From Butyrivibrio sp. (GTDB taxonomy: Bacteria; Bacillota; Clostridia; Lachnospirales; Lachnospiraceae), in NCBI RefSeq assembly GCF_017433805.1, contig NZ_JAFRGN010000027.1, positions 32,957 through 96,956 on the forward strand: 64,000 nucleotides of DNA, in the 5' to 3' direction. The notes beneath the pieces are model-generated. The model made no database searches. It saw only the letters and a program-made list of their open reading frames with translations, and had not been told where the DNA came from. Within the stretch, counting starts at the first letter, position 1. Every line of letters starts with the position of its first letter. Positions 51,897-60,444 of the stretch are shown piece after piece. A program made the position numbers and the translations under genes.

Positions 51897-53348
51897 ATGA
51901 ATTTATTTAAAAAGAAAGAAAAAGGGAATAATTCTGTCAAAGAATTACTCAAGAAGCTAAAGAGACATGATACCAAGGTTGTAGCTATTGCGGTTATTAT
52001 TGCGCTTATCTTAAGTGGTGGCCTTATCTACATAAGCACACCTATCGTTGCATCGACAGCTACTGAAGAGCTTGCTGAGAGTGAGAAACAGGCTAACCAG
52101 GATACTGCAGATAAGCTTGGAGAGATAGGCGAGCATTTGAATAAACTTGATCAGGCAGTTAACAGCAATCAGGAGAGTCTTAATTCAATCAGTGAAAAGA
52201 CTAGTAATTCTGAAGAGTCTAAGACTATCAATGAAACAGTTACCAAGCTCGATAGTAAGCTTGATAGTAAGCTTAAGGAAGTGCACACAAATATTAATGG
52301 TACAACTTCACAGATTGATAATCTGAAATCTATGATTGAAAAGGGCGAAGCCAATAATAAGGAACAGATGTCGAAAGAGTTCGAGGAAATCAATTCAGAG
52401 CTTTCTACAGTAAACAGCACAGTCAGCAATAATTTTTCTTCGATCAACAAGTCTGTAGGTGACGGCTTTGGAGATATGAAATCCTATATTGATTCTGCAG
52501 CCGCTGGTATCAACAGTAAGCTTGACTCGGTTTTTCAGCGTGTGAGTAATGGCAAAAAGCAGTTAGTGTCCACATTGCTCACATTCGGAGTTTCCGTAAA
52601 AGAGGATGCTACATTCGGTGATATCGACACAGGAATAAAGGAACTTGGAAACAGAATGCTCGATGCAGAAAGAAAAACAGAGAATGCAGAGCGTTCTGTT
52701 ACACCAGAAAAGGTAATGGCTGGGCAGACAGTAATAGTTAACGATAAAGAAATAGCTGGAACAGCTACAAGTGATGCTACAGCATCTGCAGAGCACATTT
52801 TGGCTGGAGAAACCGCATATGTTAACGGCGAAATGGTAATAGGCACTATGCCTAATCACGGATCTGCCAACATAGCTCTTTCAAGAGAAAATAATACACA
52901 GACTTTGGAAGGAGGCTACTATGACAGCATCACAGTCACAGCGGATGTTTCATTGCTCCCGGCTAATATTACTTATACTCATCATGTTCATAGTAATGGA
53001 AGTACTGATGAAAGAGTTGTAGATGGCTCTTTTTCATCAGGAAGTGCTTATGGCTCTGAGACAAGCTCTTCATCTGGAGGATGCTTTGGTCAGCCTATTT
53101 ATGGACCATGTGGAGGAAGCGGCGTGGCAACCTCTGTTGACTATGGCGGATACTACTTTGACGTAGATGGAGATGGCGTACTTGATCAGAATATCTTTTA
53201 CGTTGGTAACTGCACTTCCTGCGGAGGCGGAATTATGGCAAACGGTATCGGAGAAGTTGGTAGATGTGATAACCAGAGAATCATAGGCTACAGAGCTTCC
53301 TGTGGACGAGTAGCAGGCCAGGTCATCGCTGCAGAAGTAACATATTAA
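51897..53348 (+). CDS. Membrane-anchored coiled-coil surface protein with tail-fibre-like C terminus
   Basis: A 483-residue protein. Cytoplasmic Lys-rich N terminus, one membrane helix (about 33-57), then a long Ser/Asn/Glu/Lys coiled-coil stalk (about 60-240). The head begins near 265 with two copies of a motif found in phage tail and surface proteins (VMAGQTVIVNDKEIAGT, ILAGETAYVNGEMVIGTM). The C terminus is Gly/Ser-rich with eight or so cysteines (GGCFG, GPCGG, NCTSCGGG, CGRV). No LPXTG anchor. I infer a surface adhesin or pilus-associated protein; no named family is recognised. Confidence 0.7.
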   Translation: MNLFKKKEKGNNSVKELLKKLKRHDTKVVAIAVIIALILSGGLIYISTPIVASTATEELAESEKQANQDTADKLGEIGEHLNKLDQAVNSNQESLNSISEKTSNSEESKTINETVTKLDSKLDSKLKEVHTNINGTTSQIDNLKSMIEKGEANNKEQMSKEFEEINSELSTVNSTVSNNFSSINKSVGDGFGDMKSYIDSAAAGINSKLDSVFQRVSNGKKQLVSTLLTFGVSVKEDATFGDIDTGIKELGNRMLDAERKTENAERSVTPEKVMAGQTVIVNDKEIAGTATSDATASAEHILAGETAYVNGEMVIGTMPNHGSANIALSRENNTQTLEGGYYDSITVTADVSLLPANITYTHHVHSNGSTDERVVDGSFSSGSAYGSETSSSSGGCFGQPIYGPCGGSGVATSVDYGGYYFDVDGDGVLDQNIFYVGNCTSCGGGIMANGIGEVGRCDNQRIIGYRASCGRVAGQVIAAEVTY

Positions 53349-53377
53349 AACGCTAAATATGCATAAAACTGGCTTTC

Positions 53378-53419
53378 TTGACATTATGCTAGCCGATGCT
53401 TACAATGTAGTTTGTTGTA
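53378..53419 (+). promoter_or_regulatory. Promoter with dyad over the start site, CobW operon
   Basis: TTGACA (53378-53383), 17 bases, TACAAT (53401-53406). A dyad TACAA-N9-TTGTA (53401-53419) covers the -10 and start region, a natural place for a repressor. It does not match the Zur box closely. Confidence 0.75.
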
Positions 53420-53459
53420 GTGTATATAGCACAGAATTATGTGCAGATTGGAGCATAAT

Positions 53460-54794
53460 ATGACTAAAATAGATATTATTTCTGGCTTTTTGGGAGCTGG
53501 TAAGACAACTCTCATCAAGAAGCTTTTAAAAGAAGCGTTAAATGGAACAAAGGTAGTTCTCATTGAGAACGAATTTGGTGAGATCGGTATTGATGGAGGC
53601 TTCCTCAAGGAAGCTGGCATCGAGATCACAGAGATGAACTCAGGTTGTATCTGTTGTTCACTTGTTGGTGATTTCGAGACATCACTTAAACAGGTTATGG
53701 ATCAGTACGCACCAGAGCGTATACTTATCGAGCCATCAGGCGTTGGTAAGCTTTCAGATGTTATGAGAGCTATTCAGAACATCGCTGAGGGTTCATCAGA
53801 GATGGAGCTCAACAGCGCTGTTACAGTTGTTGATGTTTCCAAGGCTAAGGTTTATATCAAGAACTTCGGTGAATTCTTCATCAACCAGATTGAGAACGCT
53901 GGAACTGTTATCCTTACCAGAACAGATAAGGCAGATCAGAAGAAGATCGAGGAGGCAGTAGAGCTTATCCGTCAGCATAACGCTAAGGCTACAATTATCA
54001 CAACTCCTCTTGATCAGATCACTGGTAAAGAGATCCTTGATACCTTCGAGGGTAACAACGACCTCGAGGCAGAGCTTCTTAAGCAGGTAATGGAAGAGGA
54101 AGAGCATCACCACCATCATCACCATGACCATGGAAGCCACAAGGTTGTTAATGAGGATGGTTCTGTGGTATACAAGGCACATCACGATGATGATGACGAT
54201 GAGGATGAGGATGAGGATGAGTGCTGCTGTCACCACCACCATCATGACGATGATGATGACGAGCATGAGCACGAGCACCACCATCACCACCACGATCACG
54301 ACGATGATGACGAGCATGAGTGCTGCCACCACCATCATCATGATGACGATGACGAGGATGAGCACGAGCATCACCATCACCACCACCATGATCACGACGA
54401 TGATGACGATGAGCATGAGTGCTGCCACCACCATCACCACGACGATGATGATGACGAGCATGAGCATGAGCATCACCATCATCACCACCACGATCATGAC
54501 CATGATCATGCAGCCCATGACGTATTCGTTAGCTGGGGTATGGAGACTCCTCTTAAGTACACTAAGGATGAGATCGAGAAGATGCTTGGTCAGCTTGAGG
54601 ACGAGGAGAGATTTGGTATCGTTCTTCGTACAAAGGGTGTTGTTCCTACAGCAGATGGTCAGTGGATTGAATTTGACTATGTGCCAGGAGAAGCTGATGT
54701 CAGAGACGGTGCTGCAGATGTAACAGGTAAGTTCTGCGTAATCGGTTCTCAGCTCAAGGAAGAGAATCTTGAGAAGCTTTTCAGAAGACTGTAA
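53460..54794 (+). CDS. CobW/COG0523 GTPase with long His/Asp/Cys metal-binding repeat
   Basis: A 444-residue G3E GTPase. Walker A GFLGAGKTT at residue 9, the metal-site motif GCICC near 64, and a base-recognition region reading LTRTDKAD. Residues about 213-353 are almost entirely H, D, E and C, built on a 33-residue period repeated three times (DNA period exactly 99 bp). The CobW C-terminal domain follows (about 355-444). Such proteins deliver zinc or another metal to target enzymes. TTGGAG precedes ATG 53460; the promoter is at 53378. It is the first gene of an apparent metal operon. Confidence 0.92.
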   Translation: MTKIDIISGFLGAGKTTLIKKLLKEALNGTKVVLIENEFGEIGIDGGFLKEAGIEITEMNSGCICCSLVGDFETSLKQVMDQYAPERILIEPSGVGKLSDVMRAIQNIAEGSSEMELNSAVTVVDVSKAKVYIKNFGEFFINQIENAGTVILTRTDKADQKKIEEAVELIRQHNAKATIITTPLDQITGKEILDTFEGNNDLEAELLKQVMEEEEHHHHHHHDHGSHKVVNEDGSVVYKAHHDDDDDEDEDEDECCCHHHHHDDDDDEHEHEHHHHHHDHDDDDEHECCHHHHHDDDDEDEHEHHHHHHHDHDDDDDEHECCHHHHHDDDDDEHEHEHHHHHHHDHDHDHAAHDVFVSWGMETPLKYTKDEIEKMLGQLEDEERFGIVLRTKGVVPTADGQWIEFDYVPGEADVRDGAADVTGKFCVIGSQLKEENLEKLFRRL

Positions 54795-54814
54795 GAAATA
54801 TTTAGTAGATAGTT

Positions 54815-54848
54815 ATACCGTCATGTCTTTTACCGGATGTGACGGTAT
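54815..54848 (+). promoter_or_regulatory. Hairpin between the two CobW-family genes
   Basis: ATACCGTCA (54815-54823) pairs with TGACGGTAT (54840-54848). No T tract follows, so partial termination or mRNA stabilisation is more likely than full termination. Confidence 0.6.
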
Positions 54849-54878
54849 TCGGTGTTTTATATGATTAGGAGAGCCAAA

Positions 54879-55820
54879 TTGAAACCAGTATATATTATTA
54901 ACGGATTTCTTGACAGCGGTAAGACAGACTTCTTCCGCTACACAATTGCACAGCCATATTTCAGAACAAAGGGCAAGACACTTCTCATTGTTTGTGAGGA
55001 TGGTGAGAATGATTACGAGGAGAAGCTCCTTAAGTCAACCAATACAGTAGTAGAGAGAATCGAGGATGAAGAGGACTTTAATCCTGATGCTCTTGTAGCT
55101 CTTGATGCCAAGCATAACCCAGAGCGTATTCTTGTTGAGTACAACGGTATGTGGAACTTCAAGAACATGAGACTTCCAGTAATGTGGAATCTTGAGCAGC
55201 AGATTACAGTTATTGATGCTTCCAGCTTTGAGCTGTATTTCAGCAACATGAAGTCACTTCTTGCAGAGCAGATCCGTAATTCTGATCTGATCCTTTTCAA
55301 CAGATGTGATGGAATCGAGGACCTTGCTTCTTATAAGAGAAATGTTAAGGCTATTAACCAGAAGGCTGACATTATTTTCGAGGACAAAAATGGCGAAGTG
55401 GATGTAACTCTTGATGAGGATCTTCCATTTGACCTTAATGCTAACCCTATTGACCTTAATAACTACGGCTATGGAATGTTCTACCTTGATGCTCTTGATC
55501 ATGTTGAGAGATATGAGGGCAAGACAGTAAGATTCAAGGGGATGGTTCTTAAGCCAGAAGAGTTCCCTGAGAACAGATTCGTTCCAGGCAGAATGGCTAT
55601 GACTTGCTGTGCACAGGATATGCAGTTCCTTGGATTTGCCTGTGAGTACGAGGATACCAAGTCACTTGTTGAGAAGGACTGGGTTCTTGTAACTGCCAAG
55701 GTAGTTAAAGAGTATGTGCCTGAGTATCAGGGTGAGGGTCCTGTTCTCAAGGCTATTTCTGTAGAGAAGACAAATGCGCCTGAGAATCAGGTAATTGATT
55801 TCTCTAATCCAGAACAGTAA
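54879..55820 (+). CDS. CobW-type GTPase fused to a DUF1980/TIGR03943-like domain
   Basis: A 313-residue protein. The N-terminal half is a COG0523 GTPase (P-loop IINGFLDSGKTDFF, residues 6-19), but it lacks the CxCC metal motif; the switch region reads CEDGEND. From about residue 200 the sequence resembles the C-terminal domain of YcgQ-type DUF1980 proteins (VRFKGMVLKPEEFPENRFVPGR split by a turn, then MAMTCCAQDMQFLGFAC). TTG 54879 lies seven bases after AGGAG and starts at the canonical KPVYIINGF; ATG 54861 upstream has no ribosome binding site. Probably cotranscribed with its neighbours. Confidence 0.82.
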   Translation: MKPVYIINGFLDSGKTDFFRYTIAQPYFRTKGKTLLIVCEDGENDYEEKLLKSTNTVVERIEDEEDFNPDALVALDAKHNPERILVEYNGMWNFKNMRLPVMWNLEQQITVIDASSFELYFSNMKSLLAEQIRNSDLILFNRCDGIEDLASYKRNVKAINQKADIIFEDKNGEVDVTLDEDLPFDLNANPIDLNNYGYGMFYLDALDHVERYEGKTVRFKGMVLKPEEFPENRFVPGRMAMTCCAQDMQFLGFACEYEDTKSLVEKDWVLVTAKVVKEYVPEYQGEGPVLKAISVEKTNAPENQVIDFSNPEQ

Positions 55821-55848
55821 TTAGTTGCCTAGGGGGTAGGGGGGAATA

Positions 55849-56886
55849 ATGTTTAACTATAATCCACCACAGTGGCTCTTTCTTTTCTTTTTCTACAGTT
55901 TTTGTGGATGGTGTTGGGAAACAGCTTATGTATCGATTTTAAAAAAACGATTTGTGAACAGGGGCTTTATGAGAGGCCCCTTTTTACCTTTGTATGGATG
56001 CGGCGGAACAATGATGCTGATCGTATCCAAACCGTTCTATGATAATCTTTTGCTAGTCTATATCGCAGGATGCATAGGAGCAACTGTCCTTGAATATCTG
56101 ACCGGAGTTCTCATGGAGACTCTTTTTAAAGTGAGATATTGGACCTATGACCACAAGAAGTTTAATTACAAGGGCTATATTTGCCTTGAGTCTTCATTGT
56201 TCTGGGGAGTATGTACAGTTGTCTTTTCTCATTTCCTGCAACTCCCTATTGAGAAAATTCTTTTAATGCTTCCAATGAGATTTGTGTCGATCGCGACAAC
56301 TGTTCTGACGGCTCTTATCAGCTGCGATTTCATGATCGCGTTTAAGACAGCCCTTGAACTTCGCGATGTCCTTGCATATATGGATAGAGCCAAGGAAGAA
56401 ATGCGCAAGATGCAAAAGCGCCTTGATGTGTTAGTGGCATTTAGGGGAGAAGATGTAAGGGAAGGCATTGGAAATACTGTGGAAGGTATCGGCAATAGAA
56501 TTGAAGGGTTAGGTGCTGGTATCAGCAACAGAGTTGAAGGCATCAGTAACGGAATCAGTAGCAGGGTAGAGGGCTTTAGTAACGGCATTAGCAGCAGAAT
56601 TGATGTCCTTAGCTCTTCTCTTGAGAAGTCTTTCTCTACAATCAGGGAAAAGATAATGCTCAATCCTTCAGATTATGTTATGGGTGTAAGAGAAGAGGTA
56701 TCTGAGCTTTATGCCAAGTATAGAATTATCATGGACAGAGTAACGCCAAGTCCTGTTAAGAACTTCTTTGAATGGTATAAAGAGCGCACTATCATGGGTA
56801 ACCCAACCATGTACTCTGAGAAATTTAAGTTTAGTCTTGAGGAAGTAAAAGAGAGAGTATCCAGAAGAAACAGACATGAGGACTGA
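55849..56886 (+). CDS. CmpB-like putative ABC transporter membrane protein with glycine/asparagine repeats
   Basis: A 345-residue membrane protein with about five helices in the first 180 residues and the PF06541-type opening FFFYSFCGWCWETAY. The cytoplasmic C terminus contains about six copies of an 11-residue motif (for example GISNRVEGISN) at about 205-255, probably a long amphipathic helix. GGGGGG precedes the ATG. Third gene of the CobW cluster, 28 bp after the second; the family has no settled function, and a role in metal transport is inference. Confidence 0.8.
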   Translation: MFNYNPPQWLFLFFFYSFCGWCWETAYVSILKKRFVNRGFMRGPFLPLYGCGGTMMLIVSKPFYDNLLLVYIAGCIGATVLEYLTGVLMETLFKVRYWTYDHKKFNYKGYICLESSLFWGVCTVVFSHFLQLPIEKILLMLPMRFVSIATTVLTALISCDFMIAFKTALELRDVLAYMDRAKEEMRKMQKRLDVLVAFRGEDVREGIGNTVEGIGNRIEGLGAGISNRVEGISNGISSRVEGFSNGISSRIDVLSSSLEKSFSTIREKIMLNPSDYVMGVREEVSELYAKYRIIMDRVTPSPVKNFFEWYKERTIMGNPTMYSEKFKFSLEEVKERVSRRNRHED

Positions 56887-56905
56887 TAAGAAAAAAGTAT
56901 AACAA

Positions 56906-56942
56906 AAAACCTCGCATCGGTGAGAAGATGCGAGGTTTTATT
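56906..56942. terminator. Bidirectional terminator between the CmpB-like gene and rpsT
   Basis: AAACCTCGCATC / GATGCGAGGTTT with A and T tracts on both sides. Confidence 0.92.
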
Positions 56943-56969
56943 ATTACGTATTTATCTATTAAGTAAAAG

Positions 56970-57233
56970 TTAAGCCATCTTGTTAACAGCCTGAGCAAGA
57001 CGAGAAACTTTTCTAGAAGCTGTGTTCTTCTTGAAAACACCCTTTGACTCAGCCTTATCGATAGCTGATGTAGCTGCAAGAAGTGCCTTAGCAGCCTCTT
57101 CCTTGTTACCTGCCTCAACAGCAGCGCGAACCTTCTTAACCTCAGTCTTAACAGCAGACTTGATCATCTGGTTTCTAGCAGCCTTCTTCTCGTTTACTAA
57201 AATTCTCTTCTTGGCGGATTTAATATTTGCCAT
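56970..57233 (-). CDS. rpsT: 30S ribosomal protein S20
   Basis: An 87-residue basic protein matching S20: [21 protein letters not shown] at the N terminus and [20 protein letters not shown], split by usual helices, near the C terminus. It binds 16S rRNA early in 30S assembly. The frame extends upstream, but ATG 57233 follows GGAGG. Its own promoter is at 57326-57354; the roughly 85-nt leader may hold the usual S20 feedback site. Confidence 0.97.
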   Translation of the reverse strand: MANIKSAKKRILVNEKKAARNQMIKSAVKTEVKKVRAAVEAGNKEEAAKALLAATSAIDKAESKGVFKKNTASRKVSRLAQAVNKMA

Positions 57234-57325
57234 AATTACCTCCGATATGCTTACAAATTGTTTATAATTCATGTTCGTGTGCGCATTAAGCCGGACACGG
57301 ACAGTTAATGCCACATACGGATTAT

Positions 57326-57354
57326 ATTTTAGAATAAAATCTATATACTGTCAA
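57326..57354 (-). promoter_or_regulatory. rpsT promoter
   Basis: Read on the minus strand: TTGACA (57354-57349), 17 bases, TAAAAT (57331-57326), close to consensus. Confidence 0.85.
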
Positions 57355-57420
57355 TAGATTTTTGGTTTCTTACATGTTATTATAAGGATGCTGACTAAAA
57401 AAATAAATGAGGTATTTTAA

Positions 57421-59229
57421 GTGAATCAGGATAAAATTAGGAATTTTTGTATTGTTGCACATATAGATCATGGTAAATCAACACTTGCAGATAGAATGAT
57501 TGAGAAGACAGGTGTTCTGACTCTTCGTGAGATGCAGAATCAGGTCCTTGATAACATGGATATCGAGCGAGAGAGGGGAATTACCATTAAATCTCAGGCT
57601 GTTCGTATGATCTACAAGGCCAAGGACGGTGAGGAATATACCTTCAACATGATCGATACACCAGGTCATGTTGACTTTGGATACGAGGTTTCAAGATCTC
57701 TTGCTGCCTGCGATGGAGCTATCCTTGTAGTAGATGCTACGCAGGGTGTTGAGGCGCAGACTCTTGCCAATGTATATATGGCACTTGATCACGACCTTGA
57801 TGTTTTCCCTGTTATCAATAAGATTGACCTTCCAAGTGCTCAGCCACAGGAGGTTAAGGATGAGATCGAGGATGTCATCGGAATCGAAGCTCAGGATGCA
57901 CCTCTTATTTCAGCCAAGAATGGTATTGGTATCGAGGACGTACTTGAGGCTGTTGTACACAAGATTCCAGCTCCAGTAGGAGATCCAAACGGAACTCTTA
58001 AGGCGCTTATTTTCGATAGTATTTACGATTCCTACAGAGGTGTTATCGTATTTGTTCGTGTAAGAGATGGCGTTATCAGAAAGGGCATGAAGGTTAAGTT
58101 CATGGCAACTGATGCTGAGGCTGATGTTGTAGAGGTTGGATACTTTGGCCCTGGAAGATTTATTGCCAGTGATGAGCTTTCAGCAGGTGATGTAGGATAC
58201 TTCACTGCTTCAATCAAGAATATTCAGGATACACGAGTTGGCGACACAGTAACAGACCTTGCTAATCCATGCTCAGAGGCACTTCCTGGTTACAAGAAGG
58301 TAATGCCTATGGTTTACTGCGGCCTTTACCCAGCTGATTCTGCTCACTATTCAGACCTTCGTGATGCTCTAGAGAAGCTTCAGCTCAATGACGCATCTTT
58401 ATTCTATGAGCCAGAGACTTCACAGGCTCTCGGCTTTGGATTCAGAGCAGGTTTCCTTGGACTTCTTCATTTGGAAGTTATTCAGGAGAGACTTGAAAGA
58501 GAGTATGACCTTAACCTTGTTACTACAGCGCCTTCCGTTGTTTACAAGGTTCACAAGACAGATGGAACATGCTTTGACCTTACAAACCCAACTAACCTTC
58601 CTGATCCATCTGAAATCGAATACATGGAAGAGCCTATTGTTAACGGCGAGATCATGGTTACAACTGACTATGTAGGTGCGATCATGCAGCTGTGTCAGGA
58701 GAGAAGAGGCAAGTACCTTAGTACAGACTACATCGAGCAGTCCAGAGCTATCCTCAAGTATGAGCTTCCTCTTAATGAGATTATCTACGACTTCTTCGAT
58801 GCGCTCAAGTCAAGATCAAGAGGCTATGCTTCTTTTGACTACGAGCTCAAGGGCTACGAGAGATCAGAGCTTGTTAAGCTCGATATTCTCATTAACAGAG
58901 AAGAGGTTGATGCCCTTTCCTTCATCGTACACAAGGATGGTGCCTATGAGAGAGGCCGTAAGATGTGCGAGAAGCTCAAGGATGAGATACCAAGGCACAT
59001 GTTCGAGATTCCTATCCAGGCAGCAGTTGGTGGCAAGGTAATTGCCAGAGAGACAGTTAAAGCCTACAGGAAAGACGTTTTGGCTAAGTGCTACGGTGGT
59101 GATATTTCCCGTAAGAAGAAACTTCTTGAGAAACAGAAAGAGGGTAAAAAGAAGATGCGCCAGATTGGTAACGTTGAAGTACCACAGGCAGCATTCCTTA
59201 GCGTTCTCAAGCTTGATAACACAGACTGA
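57421..59229 (+). CDS. lepA: Elongation factor 4 (LepA)
   Basis: A 602-residue translational GTPase that acts on stalled or back-translocated ribosomes. G motifs: [26 protein letters not shown]-like domains II, III and V follow, then the LepA-specific C-terminal domain ending in [11 protein letters not shown] 57421 is the start, seven bases after GAGGT. It precedes hemW by 8 bp, the common Firmicute order. Confidence 0.97.
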   Translation: MNQDKIRNFCIVAHIDHGKSTLADRMIEKTGVLTLREMQNQVLDNMDIERERGITIKSQAVRMIYKAKDGEEYTFNMIDTPGHVDFGYEVSRSLAACDGAILVVDATQGVEAQTLANVYMALDHDLDVFPVINKIDLPSAQPQEVKDEIEDVIGIEAQDAPLISAKNGIGIEDVLEAVVHKIPAPVGDPNGTLKALIFDSIYDSYRGVIVFVRVRDGVIRKGMKVKFMATDAEADVVEVGYFGPGRFIASDELSAGDVGYFTASIKNIQDTRVGDTVTDLANPCSEALPGYKKVMPMVYCGLYPADSAHYSDLRDALEKLQLNDASLFYEPETSQALGFGFRAGFLGLLHLEVIQERLEREYDLNLVTTAPSVVYKVHKTDGTCFDLTNPTNLPDPSEIEYMEEPIVNGEIMVTTDYVGAIMQLCQERRGKYLSTDYIEQSRAILKYELPLNEIIYDFFDALKSRSRGYASFDYELKGYERSELVKLDILINREEVDALSFIVHKDGAYERGRKMCEKLKDEIPRHMFEIPIQAAVGGKVIARETVKAYRKDVLAKCYGGDISRKKKLLEKQKEGKKKMRQIGNVEVPQAAFLSVLKLDNTD

Positions 59230-59237
59230 TAACGAAT

Positions 59238-60365
59238 ATGCTGATAAATAAAGATAGTTTATCCATATATGTTCATATTCCTTTTTGCGTGCGTAAGTGC
59301 CTGTACTGCGACTTTTTGTCTTTTAACTGCGATAAAAGAGCTATTGATGATTACTTCGTAGCTCTTTTAACTGAGGTAAAAGAGAAATCGGCTGATTTTA
59401 GGAATTTACAGGTGAAGAGCATTTTCTTTGGCGGCGGAACACCAAGCTATGTGGATGCTGAGCACATCTGCGATACATTGAAATGCACCAGGGAGAACTT
59501 TAACGTAGCGGATGATGCGGAGATTAGTATAGAGTGCAATCCTGCATCTGCTATATATGATAAGCTGCAGGCTTACAGAGAGGCTGGAATTAATCGTATC
59601 AGCATTGGAGCACAGTCTCTTAACGATGAGGAGCTTGCGCGAATCGGCAGAGCTCATAACGCGGATATGTTTCGTGAGACCTTTGAGAATGCCAGAAGAG
59701 CAGGCTTTGATAATATTAACGTGGATATCATGAGCGCCCTTCCTGGTCAGAGTATGGATTCCTATATGGAGACCTTGTCCAAGGTGGTGAACCTTAACCC
59801 TGAACACATCTCTGCTTATAGCCTTATTGTGGAGGAGGGAACTCCTTTTTATGACATGGAGCTTGATTTTCCTGATGAAGAAGAGGACAGGCGAATGTAT
59901 CACGAGACTAAGCGCTTCCTTTCTGAGCACGGTTATCACAGATATGAGATATCCAACTATTCAAGGGATGGCTACGAGTGCTACCACAACAAGGTTTACT
60001 GGAAAAGAGGTAATTACCTTGGCCTGGGACTTGGGGCTTCCAGTATGGTTGATAATATCAGGTGGAAGAATACTGAAGAGTTTAATGAGTATCTTTCTCA
60101 TGAGAGTAATAAAAAAGAGCTTCACAGCCTTACGAAAAGTGAGTGCATGGAAGAATTCATGTTCCTGGGCCTTCGCCTTACGAGCGGAGTTTGCTGCTCT
60201 GATTTTAAGGCAGAATTTGGGCAGGACATAGATGAAGTTTATGGTAAAATAATAGAGAAATACATTGCTGAAGGCCTCCTCATTAAGGACGGTGATAATC
60301 TTTTTCTTTCAGATGAGGGAATGGATGTCAGCAATACGGTGATGGCAGATTTTTTGCTTGATTAG
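59238..60365 (+). CDS. hemW: Radical SAM protein HemW (heme chaperone type)
   Basis: A 375-residue radical SAM protein. The cluster motif is C-x3-C-x2-C in PFCVRKCLYCDF (about residues 16-25), with FFGGGTPSY and the SAM-binding region ISIGAQSLND. It resembles HemW, a heme chaperone, rather than coproporphyrinogen oxidase, which has an additional N-terminal cysteine. It lies directly after lepA; the operon is ended by a hairpin at 60373-60408. Confidence 0.92.
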   Translation: MLINKDSLSIYVHIPFCVRKCLYCDFLSFNCDKRAIDDYFVALLTEVKEKSADFRNLQVKSIFFGGGTPSYVDAEHICDTLKCTRENFNVADDAEISIECNPASAIYDKLQAYREAGINRISIGAQSLNDEELARIGRAHNADMFRETFENARRAGFDNINVDIMSALPGQSMDSYMETLSKVVNLNPEHISAYSLIVEEGTPFYDMELDFPDEEEDRRMYHETKRFLSEHGYHRYEISNYSRDGYECYHNKVYWKRGNYLGLGLGASSMVDNIRWKNTEEFNEYLSHESNKKELHSLTKSECMEEFMFLGLRLTSGVCCSDFKAEFGQDIDEVYGKIIEKYIAEGLLIKDGDNLFLSDEGMDVSNTVMADFLLD

Positions 60366-60372
60366 TAAATAG

Positions 60373-60408
60373 ATAGGCTTAGGTCGACATATGTCGGGCG
60401 AAGCCTAT
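60373..60408 (+). terminator. Hairpin after hemW, weak terminator
   Basis: ATAGGCTT / AAGCCTAT outer stem with an inner palindrome CGACATATGTCG (60385-60396). The following tract has few T residues, so termination may be partial. Confidence 0.5.
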
Positions 60409-60444
60409 TGTTATCTAAATAATGAATTAATGGAGGATGGCAAC

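Noticed and set aside
53796-54518. 240-residue minus-strand frame rich in V, M and I
   Set aside because: It is the antisense shadow of the His/Asp repeat (CAC/GAT codons read backward), with no ribosome binding site or family similarity.
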